A stretch of DNA of 35,823 bases. It comes from Veillonellaceae bacterium SB90 (GTDB lineage: Bacteria; Bacillota; Negativicutes; Selenomonadales; Selenomonadaceae). The notes below the pieces were generated by a model, which was not told where the DNA came from, did no database searches, and saw nothing but the letters and a program-made list of their open reading frames with translations. The DNA lies in the NCBI GenBank assembly GCA_902364065.1, contig CABJCJ010000028.1:1-35823 (forward strand), in the 5' to 3' direction. Shown here piece after piece: positions 25,547-33,400 of the stretch; positions within the stretch are counted from its first letter, which is position 1, and each line of letters opens with the position of its first letter. Position numbers and translations under genes: made by a program.

Positions 25547-25978
25547 TCACTGCGCATTCTTCATGATTGCGCCCAGGATGCCGTTGACATAGCGGCTGGA
25601 CTCATCCGTACCATACTTCTTCGCCAGTTCCACAGCCTCGTTGATCGCGATGTTCGGGGTGAGCTTCTCGGGGGCAAACTGCATCTCATACGTCGCCATG
25701 CGCGTGAGATTGCGGTCGACCACCGCCATGCGCTCCACCTTCCACTCGCGCGAAGCATGGGCGATCTTCGCGTCAATCTCTTCAAGGTGCTCACGGGTCC
25801 CATGGACGAGCGCCCTGACGAACGCGCGGTCATGAGCACTCATGGCCTCCCCTTCCGAAAGGGCCGTATCGATGGCCAGAGACTCATACATCTCCTCCTG
25901 ACCGGCCTCATCTGCGTGATTCAAATCCAACTGAAAGAGCGCCTGAAGGGCCGCCTCTCTTGCTTGTCTACGACTCAT
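25547..25978 (-). CDS. nusB: Transcription antitermination factor NusB
   Basis: NusB binds the boxA RNA with NusE (S10) in antitermination complexes, notably on rRNA operons. The 143-residue protein starts MSRRQAREAALQALFQLDLN, typical of the family, and ends with the conserved INEAVELAKKYGTDESSRYVNGIL block in essence. It follows the DUF2273 gene in an order common in Firmicutes and is followed by a terminator. Confidence 0.96.
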   Translation of the reverse strand: MSRRQAREAALQALFQLDLNHADEAGQEEMYESLAIDTALSEGEAMSAHDRAFVRALVHGTREHLEEIDAKIAHASREWKVERMAVVDRNLTRMATYEMQFAPEKLTPNIAINEAVELAKKYGTDESSRYVNGILGAIMKNAQ

Positions 25979-26023
25979 GAATAACCTTCCTTACCTTAAA
26001 CCTTCCTGCACGCGGCTGCGTGC

Positions 26024-26266
26024 TCAGCGAAAATGATTGAACCGTTCGGGCAGGATGCGTTCGAGCATCGAGAAAATGGTATCGCCCTCGTCAAGCCGCG
26101 TGCCGATGAAAAGACCGACGCTGCCGCAAAACAGGACGAAGATGGTGCGCCAGAAGCCAAAGATCAGGATGGCCAGGCCGATGAAGAGCCCCGCAAAGAG
26201 CCCGATGACGCGATACCGGCTTTCCTGCCAGATCTGTTCCAGATAGTTCTTGATTTCTTCTTTCAT
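26024..26266 (-). CDS. DUF2273 small membrane protein
   Basis: An 80-residue protein with two membrane helices (about 19-38 and 40-56) separated by WR, in a pattern typical of DUF2273. The family is regularly found beside Asp23/Gls24 proteins and AmaP, as here, and is thought to belong to the same membrane-associated envelope-stress assembly (inference from context). It lies 15 bp after amaP. Confidence 0.85.
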   Translation of the reverse strand: MKEEIKNYLEQIWQESRYRVIGLFAGLFIGLAILIFGFWRTIFVLFCGSVGLFIGTRLDEGDTIFSMLERILPERFNHFR

Positions 26267-26281
26267 CTTCTGTCCACCACC

Positions 26282-26863
26282 TCAGACGACGCGGCGCTTC
26301 GACGGCAGGGCAGCATCGGAAAGACTCGTGACGCGCAGGTCGAGCACGACATCCGAAAGGCCCATGACCTCCCGGAGCTCCTCGCGGATCTCCTTTGCGG
26401 CGGCTGCCGACACCTCGTTGACATTGAGGCCGCGGCCAACCGAAAGGTTCAGCACGAGCTTGAGATTGTCCACGGCTTCTTTGCCGCTGCTGCTGTGCAC
26501 GCGGTACGCCTTCGCGCGGGCCAGCCGGATGCCCGGCAGATTCGATGCCGTCTGCTCGACGAGCGAGCGCACGGCATCGAGTGCCACGCGCACGGCCCCG
26601 GCCTCATTCTGCAGCACGAGGTATTCCCCCGACTCCCGCTCCACGGGACGCGTCCGGCGGAACGAGCAGCAGAAGAGCTGAAACGCGATGAGAAATGCAA
26701 CGGCAGCCCCCGCAATCGTCTCGGGCCGCGTGAGCGCATAGTGAAGCTCATTGAGCCAGACGGACTCCGGCAGCACGCCGATACAGGCCGCGAGCACGAC
26801 GAGCGACAGCGCCATAGCGCCCAGACTGAAGAAAAACAGCAATATACGGTTGATGATCCCCAT
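26282..26863 (-). CDS. amaP: Alkaline shock response membrane anchor protein AmaP
   Basis: AmaP anchors Asp23 at the membrane in staphylococci. The 193-residue protein has two N-terminal membrane helices (about 7-30 and 50-66) and a cytoplasmic Asp23-like domain (about 80-180) with VNEVSAAAAKEIREEL. It lies between asp23 and DUF2273 genes, the normal order. The start at 26863 begins MGIINRILLFFFSLG. Confidence 0.88.
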   Translation of the reverse strand: MGIINRILLFFFSLGAMALSLVVLAACIGVLPESVWLNELHYALTRPETIAGAAVAFLIAFQLFCCSFRRTRPVERESGEYLVLQNEAGAVRVALDAVRSLVEQTASNLPGIRLARAKAYRVHSSSGKEAVDNLKLVLNLSVGRGLNVNEVSAAAAKEIREELREVMGLSDVVLDLRVTSLSDAALPSKRRVV

Positions 26864-26883
26864 GGTATCCGCCTCGCTTCAAC

Positions 26884-27285
26884 TCAGCGTACACGCACCT
26901 CTTCTGCCTTCGGCGCTTCCTCCGGGAAACCGACACCCTGTACGTGGACATTGACTTCGACAACCGACAGGCCCGTCATCGTCTCGATAGCCTGCTTGAC
27001 ATTCTCCTGTGCCGCAAGGGCCACATCGGGGATGCGCACGCCGTACTTGACAATGATGTAGAGATCGACGGCGGCTTCCTTCTCACCGACCTCAACCTTG
27101 ACGCCCTTGGCGAAATTCTTGCGGCCGAGCATCTCGGCAATGCCGCCGGCGATGCCGCCGCTCATGCCCGCGATGCCGTCGACTTCCGTGGCAGCCAGGC
27201 CCGCGATGATGCTGACGACCTCATCCGCGATGCGGATTGCGCCCAGACCAGAATCCTTCTTCAATAATTCTTTTTCCGTTGCCAT
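26884..27285 (-). CDS. Asp23/Gls24 family envelope stress response protein
   Basis: A 133-residue member of the Asp23/Gls24 family, with IRIADEVVSIIAGLAATEVDG near the N-terminus in essence, and VDLYIIVKYGVRIPDVA. Such proteins form abundant membrane-tethered assemblies under cell-wall stress. The ATG at 27285 is eight bases after AAGGAGG. A frame to 27339 has no better start. It opens a four-gene unit with amaP, DUF2273 and nusB. Confidence 0.94.
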   Translation of the reverse strand: MATEKELLKKDSGLGAIRIADEVVSIIAGLAATEVDGIAGMSGGIAGGIAEMLGRKNFAKGVKVEVGEKEAAVDLYIIVKYGVRIPDVALAAQENVKQAIETMTGLSVVEVNVHVQGVGFPEEAPKAEEVRVR

Positions 27286-27380
27286 GATAAAGGCCTCCTT
27301 ATACGAAACGAGCAATGTGAATGCCGCAGGCGAAAGCATATGCCACGTCCGGCGTGTTTCCGTGCTTCACCTGATGCATA

Positions 27381-27409
27381 TTTATACTATATTATTTCGC
27401 TAAAAAACA
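27381..27409 (-). promoter_or_regulatory. Possible promoter upstream of asp23
   Basis: An AT-rich stretch on the minus strand includes TATAAA (27381-27386) and, about 17 bp before it, TGTTTT, a poor -35. It is the only AT-rich promoter-like region in the gap. Confidence 0.35.
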
Positions 27410-27461
27410 CCGTTCTCCTGCCCGGCGGATAGAAAAAAGAAAAAGAAACGTGAAAGAAATA

Positions 27462-27495
27462 CAGCTGCCATACCAGCGAACCGGTACAACAGCTG
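27462..27495 (-). terminator. Terminator after efp with TTCG loop
   Basis: Two 15-base arms (27462-27476 and 27481-27495) enclose the tetraloop TTCG as read on the minus strand. Ten pairs are Watson-Crick and the rest are G-U. A T-rich tract follows, interrupted by C and A. Confidence 0.75.
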
Positions 27496-27512
27496 CTCAA
27501 AAAAAGCGTTTC

Positions 27513-28070
27513 TTATGCGCGCTCGATGTAGTTGCCCGTGCGCGTATCGATGCGGAGTGTATCGCCCTCGTTGACGAAGAGCGGCACGCGGACTTCGTAG
27601 CCCGTCTCGACCTTGGCCATCTTCGTGGCACCCGTGGCCGTGTTGCCCTTGACGCTCGGCTCGCACTCGACAACCTTGAGGTTGACGGAGTTCGGCAGCT
27701 GGATGCCGATGATGCGGCCCTTGAACGTCTGCAGCGAGACTTCCATGTTCTCCATGAGGTAGTTCAGCGCATCGCCGAGCTGATCCTTGTTGAGCTCCGT
27801 CTGCTCATACGTCTCCATATCCATGAACGTGTACATGCCGTCGGACTCGTAGAGATACTGCATATTGCGCGTCTCAAGATGCGCGGCCGGCATCTTCTCG
27901 TTCGGGTTGAAGGTACGCTCTACCACTGCACCCGTCTCAACGTTCTTGATCTTCGTGCGAACGAAGGCTGCGCCCTTGCCCGGCTTTACATGCTGGAAAT
28001 CAACAATCTGCCAGACACCGCCATCAATCTCAATCGTCAAGCCCGTGCGAAAATCCGTACTATTAATCAT
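27513..28070 (-). CDS. efp: Translation elongation factor P
   Basis: EF-P rescues ribosomes stalled on polyproline. The 185-residue protein has the KOW-like domain I with the acceptor loop KPGKGAAF, whose tip residue is Lys32, followed by two OB domains ending in RTGNYIERA. Lys at the tip could be modified, but no modification gene is in the window. GGAGGG is nine bases before the ATG. It has its own near-consensus promoter and a terminator, so it is probably a single-gene transcript. Confidence 0.97.
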   Translation of the reverse strand: MINSTDFRTGLTIEIDGGVWQIVDFQHVKPGKGAAFVRTKIKNVETGAVVERTFNPNEKMPAAHLETRNMQYLYESDGMYTFMDMETYEQTELNKDQLGDALNYLMENMEVSLQTFKGRIIGIQLPNSVNLKVVECEPSVKGNTATGATKMAKVETGYEVRVPLFVNEGDTLRIDTRTGNYIERA

Positions 28071-28133
28071 TCAATAACGCCCTCCAAAATATCATGGTCA
28101 ATTTGCACGATATAAACATATCATAACGTTTTT

Positions 28134-28162
28134 ATTATAATCAACTTGACGCCGCGCGTCAA
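28134..28162 (-). promoter_or_regulatory. efp promoter
   Basis: On the minus strand TTGACG (28157-28162) and TATAAT (28134-28139) lie exactly 17 bp apart, a near-perfect vegetative promoter about 65 bp before the efp start codon. Confidence 0.88.
28146..28162. promoter_or_regulatory. Palindrome covering the -35 of the efp promoter
   Basis: TTGACGC-CGC-GCGTCAA has perfect 7-bp arms, and one arm contains the -35 hexamer. It could be an operator or a coincidental symmetry. Confidence 0.5.
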
Positions 28163-28227
28163 GCATTCCTGCGCATTCGCGCGCCTGTGCGAGGATACTC
28201 GATGACCGTACAGGCAGGCGGAGCCGT

Positions 28228-29307
28228 TCAGCAGCCGAGTTCCAGGAGCGACTTGTCCGACTTCGTGAGCCGTTCGCAGCCCGTCTCCGTCACGAGCACC
28301 GTATCCTCGATGCGAAGGCCGCCCCAGCCCGGCAAATAGACGCCCGGCTCGTCCGTGATGAGGTTGCCCGGGACGAGCACATCCTCCGGCGCACACGAGC
28401 GCGAGAGGCGCGGCGACTCGTGGATCTCAAGGCCCAGGCTGTGGCCGAGGCCGTGGCCGAAGTATTTGGCAAGATCGTAGCGCGCAAGGTATTCGCGTGA
28501 CGCCGTATCGATGGCAAGGCACGACTTGTGCGGCCCGATGAGGCTGAGCACGAGCTTCTGCGTGCCGAGCACGGCCTCGTAGACCTCGCGCTGGCGCGGC
28601 GTCGCGTGCCCCACGCAGACCGTGCGCGTGATATCGGAGCAGTAGCCCTGGAATTTTGCACCGTAATCCATCGTCACAAAATCGCCTTCCTCGATGACCT
28701 TCTCCGTGGCCGTGCCGTGCGGCATGCTGCCGCGCAGGCCAGACGCCACGATCGTATCAAAAGACGGCTTCTCCGAGCCGGCGGCGCGCATGACCTGCTC
28801 GAGGCGTGCGGCGACCTCGATCTCCGTGCGGCCCGGGCGGATGAACGTGACGATGTCTGAAAACGCCTTGTCAGCGATTTCACATGCCCTGCGGATACAG
28901 CCGATCTCCTCGGCATCCTTGACGGCGCGCAGGGCATCGAGCGTCAGAGCCTTCGAGAAATCGACGTCCGGCAGAATGGCGGCAAGTGCCGCATGGTCAT
29001 TGTAGAGCATCGCATTGCCCTCAAAGCCCACCTTTTGGCAGCCGAGCTTCTCAAGGCACTCGGCCGTCTTCTTCAAGAGGCCGCCCTTCTGCTCGACGAT
29101 CTCGTAAAGCGGCGCCTGCTTCTGTGCCTGCTCCGTGTAGCGGTTGTCCGTGATGAGCAGGGCATGATCCTGCGTCACGACGAGCGTCGTATCATCGCCG
29201 CGGAAGCCGCTGAAATAATGCAGATTGACGTACTTCGTCACGACGACGGCATCGAGCCCCTCGCGCGCGAGCAGGGCGCGCAGTGCCTCCAAACGATTTG
29301 GATTCAT
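28228..29307 (-). CDS. M24 family Xaa-Pro peptidase
   Basis: A creatinase-fold metallopeptidase that releases residues ahead of, or dipeptides ending in, proline. The five metal ligands of the pita-bread fold are visible: Asp214 in MDYG, Asp225 in CSDITRT, His289 in GHGLGH, Glu320 in DEPGVY and Glu334 in RIEDT. An N-terminal creatinase domain precedes them (1-125). The start is the ATG at 29307, nine bases after GGAG. It lies just upstream of efp, a frequent Firmicutes pairing. Aminopeptidase or prolidase activity cannot be told apart here. Confidence 0.95.
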   Translation of the reverse strand: MNPNRLEALRALLAREGLDAVVVTKYVNLHYFSGFRGDDTTLVVTQDHALLITDNRYTEQAQKQAPLYEIVEQKGGLLKKTAECLEKLGCQKVGFEGNAMLYNDHAALAAILPDVDFSKALTLDALRAVKDAEEIGCIRRACEIADKAFSDIVTFIRPGRTEIEVAARLEQVMRAAGSEKPSFDTIVASGLRGSMPHGTATEKVIEEGDFVTMDYGAKFQGYCSDITRTVCVGHATPRQREVYEAVLGTQKLVLSLIGPHKSCLAIDTASREYLARYDLAKYFGHGLGHSLGLEIHESPRLSRSCAPEDVLVPGNLITDEPGVYLPGWGGLRIEDTVLVTETGCERLTKSDKSLLELGC

Positions 29308-29354
29308 GAAAATCATCTCCAGATGAAAGTTTTGCGGGGCCGTGGCCCCAGTGC

Positions 29355-29792
29355 TCAGCCCTTGAGCTTGCAGATGATGGCCTCGAGGGCTGCCATGTAG
29401 CTCTCGGCGCCGAGGCCGCAGATCTGTCCCATCGCGACGGGTGCGAGCACCGACGTATGGCGGAACTCCTCGCGCTGGTGGATGTTCGAGAGATGCACCT
29501 CGATGACCGGCACCTCGATGGCCGCGATGGCGTCGCGCAGCGCAATGCTGTAATGCGTGAACGCCGCCGCGTTGAAAATGATGTAATCGTATTTGTGATT
29601 GGCCGCCTGCACGGCATCGACGAGCACGCCCTCATGATTGGACTGCAGGAAATCGACGGCGATGCCCGCCTCAGCCGCCCGCCTCTCAATGCGGTCGTTG
29701 ATGTCCTGAAGCGTCGTGTGACCGTAAATCTCCGGCTCTCTGGTGCCCAGGAGATTGAGGTTCGGGCCGTTCAGCACGAGTATCTTTGGCAT
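29355..29792 (-). CDS. aroQ: Type II 3-dehydroquinate dehydratase
   Basis: This enzyme forms 3-dehydroshikimate in the shikimate pathway. The 145-residue protein has LVLNGPNLNLLGTREPEIYG in essence, with the catalytic Tyr23, and EVHLSNIHQREEFRHTS, including the active-site His and Arg region. AAGGAGA precedes the ATG. It is not near other aro genes, but the placement before the M24 peptidase and efp is common in Firmicutes. Confidence 0.96.
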   Translation of the reverse strand: MPKILVLNGPNLNLLGTREPEIYGHTTLQDINDRIERRAAEAGIAVDFLQSNHEGVLVDAVQAANHKYDYIIFNAAAFTHYSIALRDAIAAIEVPVIEVHLSNIHQREEFRHTSVLAPVAMGQICGLGAESYMAALEAIICKLKG

Positions 29793-29819
29793 AACAAGTC
29801 TCCTTTTACGAATCCCGGA

Positions 29820-30101
29820 TCAGTAGCGGATGATGAAGCGCGTCTCGTCGGCCTCGACCGGGCGCTCCTCAAACGTCAGCTCCTTGACCTTGATGAAGTA
29901 ATTGCCTTCACGCATGAGCACCGACAACTTGTCGACGGCCTCCGGCGTACCCTGGATTTCCATGTGGACGCTGCCGTCCTCCATGTTGCGGACCCAGCCC
30001 GTCACGCCAAGCTCCGTGGCATGCTGCTGGATGAACATGCGGAAACCGACGCCCTGTACGCGTCCCGTTGCCTTACCAAAATAACGAACTGTCTTTTCCA
30101 T
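29820..30101 (-). CDS. acyP: Acylphosphatase
   Basis: A 93-residue acylphosphatase that hydrolyses carboxyl-phosphate bonds. The signature GRVQGVGFR (13-21) carries the phosphate-binding Arg21, and GWVRNMEDGSV supplies Asn39. This is complete and of normal length. It lies between trhP and aroQ, with a weak GGGGA ribosome-binding site. Confidence 0.95.
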   Translation of the reverse strand: MEKTVRYFGKATGRVQGVGFRMFIQQHATELGVTGWVRNMEDGSVHMEIQGTPEAVDKLSVLMREGNYFIKVKELTFEERPVEADETRFIIRY

Positions 30102-30155
30102 GAGTAATCCCCGCTTTCCTTCACTTTCACTTCCGCCCGGGCACGAGGCCCAGGC

Positions 30156-31385
30156 TCACGCCTGATAATCCCGACGCAGGATGGTATAAGGCTCCACCGG
30201 CTGCTCCATCTTCATGTAGAGGAGCTGCTGCGGATGCGGCGCGACCGCGATTTCCTCGCCATCTTCATCGCGCATCGCGCGGATCGTCTGGCGGAAAAGC
30301 GGCCCCGTCGGCTGGAACACCTCGATCTCCTGACCGAGCTTCATGTTGTTGCGCTGCTCGACGAGCGCCCAGCCCGTCTCTTTGTCATAAGAGCGCACAA
30401 GCCCCACAAACTCGGACGTCTGTATATAAGAGGATGTGCCATAAAGCTGGTCATCCTTCGTCGGCTGATGATAGTAGAATCCCGTCGTATATGGGCGGTG
30501 GGAAACCTTTTCGAGCTCCTCGGTCCAGGCCGGGTCGATGTGAAAATCGTCCGGATGGTCGAAGTACGCGTCGATGGCCAGGCGGTACGCCTTGACCACG
30601 CTCGCGACGTAATGGACACTCTTCATGCGCCCCTCGATCTTGAGGCTCTCGACGCCGCTCCCGATGACGTCGGCGATGTGCGGCAGGAGACACATATCCT
30701 TGGAATTCATGATGTACGTGCCGCGCTCGTCCTCCTCAATCGGGAAATACCTGCCGGGACGCGTCTCCTCGACGAGCGCGTACTTCCAGCGGCATGACTG
30801 CGCGCAGCTGCCCATGTTCGCATCGCGGCCCGTAAAGTAATTCGAGAGCAGGCAGCGGCCCGAATACGAGATGCACATCGCGCCGTGCACGAACATCTCA
30901 AGATCCACATCGCATTTCTGGCGAATCTCGCGAATCTCCTCAAGCGACATCTCGCGCGCGAGCACGACGCGTTTGGCGCCGAGGGCCTGCCAGGCCCTGA
31001 CCGTTGCCCAGTTCGTGTTGTTGGCCTGCGTGCTGATGTGAATCTCCATCTCCGGGATGATTTCCCGGCACATCGTGAAGATGCCGAGATCGGCGACGAG
31101 CAGCGCATCTGTGCCGATTTCCTGCAGATAGCGCAGGTAGTCGGGCAGCGCCGCAAGGTCGCGGTTGTGCGGGAAGATGTTCACCGTCACATAGACCTTC
31201 TTGCCGAGGCCATGCGCGAATTCCATCGCCTCTTTGAGCTCCTCGCGGCTGAAATTGCCGCCAAAAGCCCGCAGCCCATAGGCCTTGCCGCCGAGATACA
31301 CGGCGTCGGCACCGTAGAGCAGCGCCATCTTCATCTTTTCCATGTTGCCGGCTGGAGCCAGAAGCTCCGGCTTTTTCCTGATCAA
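30156..31385 (-). CDS. trhP: U32 family tRNA 5-hydroxyuridine synthase TrhP
   Basis: TrhP hydroxylates U34 in tRNAs, using prephenate-derived chemistry in known cases. The 409-residue protein has the U32 signature, with HGAMCISYSGRC (168-178) and GSCAQSC (192-198): Cys171, Cys178, Cys194 and Cys198 can hold an iron-sulfur cluster. C-terminal SLKIEGRMKSVHYVASVV is family-typical. The gene follows trmR by three bases, as the two do in Bacillus (yrrM then yrrN/yrrO). Here one U32 gene stands in place of two. The start is TTG at 31385, after GGAGG inside the end of trmR. The position strongly supports this over a protease role. Confidence 0.9.
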   Translation of the reverse strand: MIRKKPELLAPAGNMEKMKMALLYGADAVYLGGKAYGLRAFGGNFSREELKEAMEFAHGLGKKVYVTVNIFPHNRDLAALPDYLRYLQEIGTDALLVADLGIFTMCREIIPEMEIHISTQANNTNWATVRAWQALGAKRVVLAREMSLEEIREIRQKCDVDLEMFVHGAMCISYSGRCLLSNYFTGRDANMGSCAQSCRWKYALVEETRPGRYFPIEEDERGTYIMNSKDMCLLPHIADVIGSGVESLKIEGRMKSVHYVASVVKAYRLAIDAYFDHPDDFHIDPAWTEELEKVSHRPYTTGFYYHQPTKDDQLYGTSSYIQTSEFVGLVRSYDKETGWALVEQRNNMKLGQEIEVFQPTGPLFRQTIRAMRDEDGEEIAVAPHPQQLLYMKMEQPVEPYTILRRDYQA

Positions 31386-31388
31386 ACC

Positions 31389-32003
31389 TTATTTCCTCCG
31401 TGTGACCGCCAGGCCGTCCCCGCGTTCAAGGATCTCGGTTGCAAAGCCCGGCGTCTGATTGACAAGTTCTATATAGGCGCGCAGCCGCTTGACGATCGTG
31501 CGGTAGCGGCGCGGCGCCTTCTCCTCCCCGAGCACGTAGCCGCGGAACAGCACGTTGTCCGCAAGGACCGTGCAGTGCGGCGCGAGCAGCGGCTGGATCT
31601 TCTCGAAATAATCGACATACTGTCCTTTGGCCGCATCGATGAAAACGAAATCGTACGGCTCAGCGAGCTTTCCCGGAAGCTCCGTGAGGATCCTGCCGGC
31701 ATCGCCCGTCAGTAGCGTGATGCGGTCCGAAACGCCCGCACGCGCCCAGAACGAGCGCGCAAGCTCTGCGCGCTCCTCGCTGAGCTCGAGTGTCGTCACC
31801 CTTGCGTCCGCCGCACCATGCAGCAGGAGCAGCAGCGCCGAATAGCCGATGGCCGTGCCGATCTCGAGGATGCGGCGCGGACGGTCCTGCTGCACGACCG
31901 CAAGGAACGCCCGGCGGCCGCGCTCATTGATGATCGGCACGTGATGCGCGGCGGCATACGATTCCATCTCGCGCAGCAGGGCCTCGATTCCTGCCTGTTC
32001 CAT
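31389..32003 (-). CDS. trmR: tRNA 5-hydroxyuridine O-methyltransferase TrmR
   Basis: A SAM-dependent O-methyltransferase of the YrrM group. In Bacillus that protein converts 5-hydroxyuridine at tRNA position 34 to 5-methoxyuridine. The 204-residue protein has LEIGTAIGYSALL (46-58, SAM binding), DFVFIDAAKG (118-127) and ADN (148-150), the divalent-metal block of this catechol-methyltransferase-like fold. It is directly upstream of trhP and downstream of mltG. GGAGGG precedes the ATG. Confidence 0.9.
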   Translation of the reverse strand: MEQAGIEALLREMESYAAAHHVPIINERGRRAFLAVVQQDRPRRILEIGTAIGYSALLLLLHGAADARVTTLELSEERAELARSFWARAGVSDRITLLTGDAGRILTELPGKLAEPYDFVFIDAAKGQYVDYFEKIQPLLAPHCTVLADNVLFRGYVLGEEKAPRRYRTIVKRLRAYIELVNQTPGFATEILERGDGLAVTRRK

Positions 32004-32038
32004 CGTCTCTCCCTCCTTACCCGCTTCTGCTCAGCGCC

Positions 32039-33343
32039 TCAGCGCACCTGTTCGACAATTGCCTCGTGATCGGCGTAATTCGTGGAATAATGATTGTGTC
32101 CCTGCCGGTCGGCCACGAAATACAGATAATCCGTGGCGGCCGGATGCAGCACGGCCTCAATCGACTTGAGGCCCGGATTCGCAATCGGCCCCGGCGGCAG
32201 CCCCGTCACCTGGTACGTATTGTACGGCGACTGGATCTTCGTATCCTCGATGGACACATCCTCCTTCGGCGCGGCCATGAGATACTGCAGCGTCGTATCC
32301 GACTGCAGCGGCATGCCGATGGCCAGGCGCTTGAGGAAGACCTGCGCGATGATCGGCCGGTCCTCATCGTAGCGCGCCTCCTTCTCGACGAGCGACGCCA
32401 GCGTGATGAGATTGTGAATCGAGAGATTCATCGCCGCCGCCTGCTGGCGCATGGCAGGCGTCAGCCGCTGGTCAAAGTCCTCAGCCATCATCTTCATGAT
32501 GCCCTCCGGCGTCGCCGCATCGCTGTGCAGCTCATACGTGTCGGGGAACAGGAAGCCCTCGGCCGCGAACTGGACATTCGGCTGCTTCTTCATGTACGGG
32601 TACGGCGCGAAATCCTTCGCCGCCGCGAGGAACGCCTGCTCATCAACGAGTCCCGCATCCGCGAGCCGTTTCGCGATTTCGCGCACGCTGAAGCCTTCGG
32701 GGATCGTGAACTTGATGATCGTCGTATCGCCCGCGACGAGCTTCTGGAGTACCTCATTTTCGTCCATGCCGGCCTGGAACGCATACGTGCCCGTCTTGAT
32801 CTGGCTGCCGTAGCCGTGGATCTTCGTCAGCCACCAAAAGCGCATCTTACTGTCGATGACGCCGAGGTTCACGAGCTCCGCTGCGATATCATTGGCCCCC
32901 ATGCCGGGTTTCACCATCACGTAGATATTCTGACCGTCATCAAACGAGGCACGCTTCGGCGCACTGCCCGCGCCAAAGAGATAGGCGGCACCCCCGCCGA
33001 TGACAAGCACCAGCACGACAAGGCCTGCCACAAGCCCCTTTTTCCAGCCGGATGCTTTGCAAAACGCGGCGCAGCGCTCCTTCAGAGATTTCGGCCCCTC
33101 GTCAGGCTCTGCAGCCGCCGCAGCGCCAGACTGCGCCTTCAGATTGTCAGCCGCCTGACTCGCGGCATCCGGCTTGCCGGCATCCAGCTTGACAGCATCC
33201 GGCTTGCCGGCATCCGTATGGAGAGGCTTTGTCTCCGTCGCCTGCTCCGGGCGCTCACCGGCGCCGCCCCGTATCGTTGCCAGGAAATCCCGGACCTTTT
33301 GCCAGGCTTCCTGTCCTTTTGTTTTCCAATCGTTCATATGCAT
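32039..33343 (-). CDS. mltG: Endolytic transglycosylase MltG (YceG-like)
   Basis: MltG cuts nascent peptidoglycan strands outside the membrane. The 434-residue protein has a cytoplasmic N-terminus, one membrane helix (about 103-124) and an extracellular YceG domain with PEGFSV (about 215-220), FLFPDTY (264-270) and VEKEARYDEDR (319-329), which includes the proposed catalytic Glu. The N-terminal part has a five-residue repeat (DAGKP, DAVKL, DAGKP; about 44-61) coded by 15-bp tandem repeats. No good ribosome-binding site precedes the ATG at 33343, which lies right behind a terminator-like hairpin, so the exact start is uncertain. Confidence 0.94.
   Translation of the reverse strand: MHMNDWKTKGQEAWQKVRDFLATIRGGAGERPEQATETKPLHTDAGKPDAVKLDAGKPDAASQAADNLKAQSGAAAAAEPDEGPKSLKERCAAFCKASGWKKGLVAGLVVLVLVIGGGAAYLFGAGSAPKRASFDDGQNIYVMVKPGMGANDIAAELVNLGVIDSKMRFWWLTKIHGYGSQIKTGTYAFQAGMDENEVLQKLVAGDTTIIKFTIPEGFSVREIAKRLADAGLVDEQAFLAAAKDFAPYPYMKKQPNVQFAAEGFLFPDTYELHSDAATPEGIMKMMAEDFDQRLTPAMRQQAAAMNLSIHNLITLASLVEKEARYDEDRPIIAQVFLKRLAIGMPLQSDTTLQYLMAAPKEDVSIEDTKIQSPYNTYQVTGLPPGPIANPGLKSIEAVLHPAATDYLYFVADRQGHNHYSTNYADHEAIVEQVR
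33165..33215. repeat. 15-bp tandem repeat inside mltG
   Basis: Units begin at 33165, 33180, 33195 and 33210 with GCATCC. Units 1 and 3 are identical, unit 2 differs at a few bases, and unit 4 is partial. They encode DAGKP-type repeats in the cytoplasmic linker of MltG. Copy number may vary between strains. Confidence 0.8.
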
Positions 33344-33356
33344 TGCTCATGATAAC

Positions 33357-33387
33357 GAAAAGGCCGCCACCCAGCGGGACAGCAGCC
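33357..33387 (-). terminator. Terminator-like hairpin between the DUF1292 gene and mltG
   Basis: Eleven pairs, four of them G-U, are followed by TTTTC on the minus strand. It lies 13 bases after the DUF1292 stop and ends 13 bases before the mltG ATG, so it may attenuate mltG expression. Confidence 0.6.
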
Positions 33388-33400
33388 TATCGTGACGCGT

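Noticed and set aside
27400..27666. Minus-strand 88-codon frame across the end of efp
   Set aside because: It overlaps efp and its terminator, and looks like an out-of-frame read-through.
29336..29349. Terminator after aroQ from GGGGCC/GGCCCC
   Set aside because: The stem is only six pairs with a two-base loop and no T-run follows, so read-through into the M24 peptidase gene is more likely.
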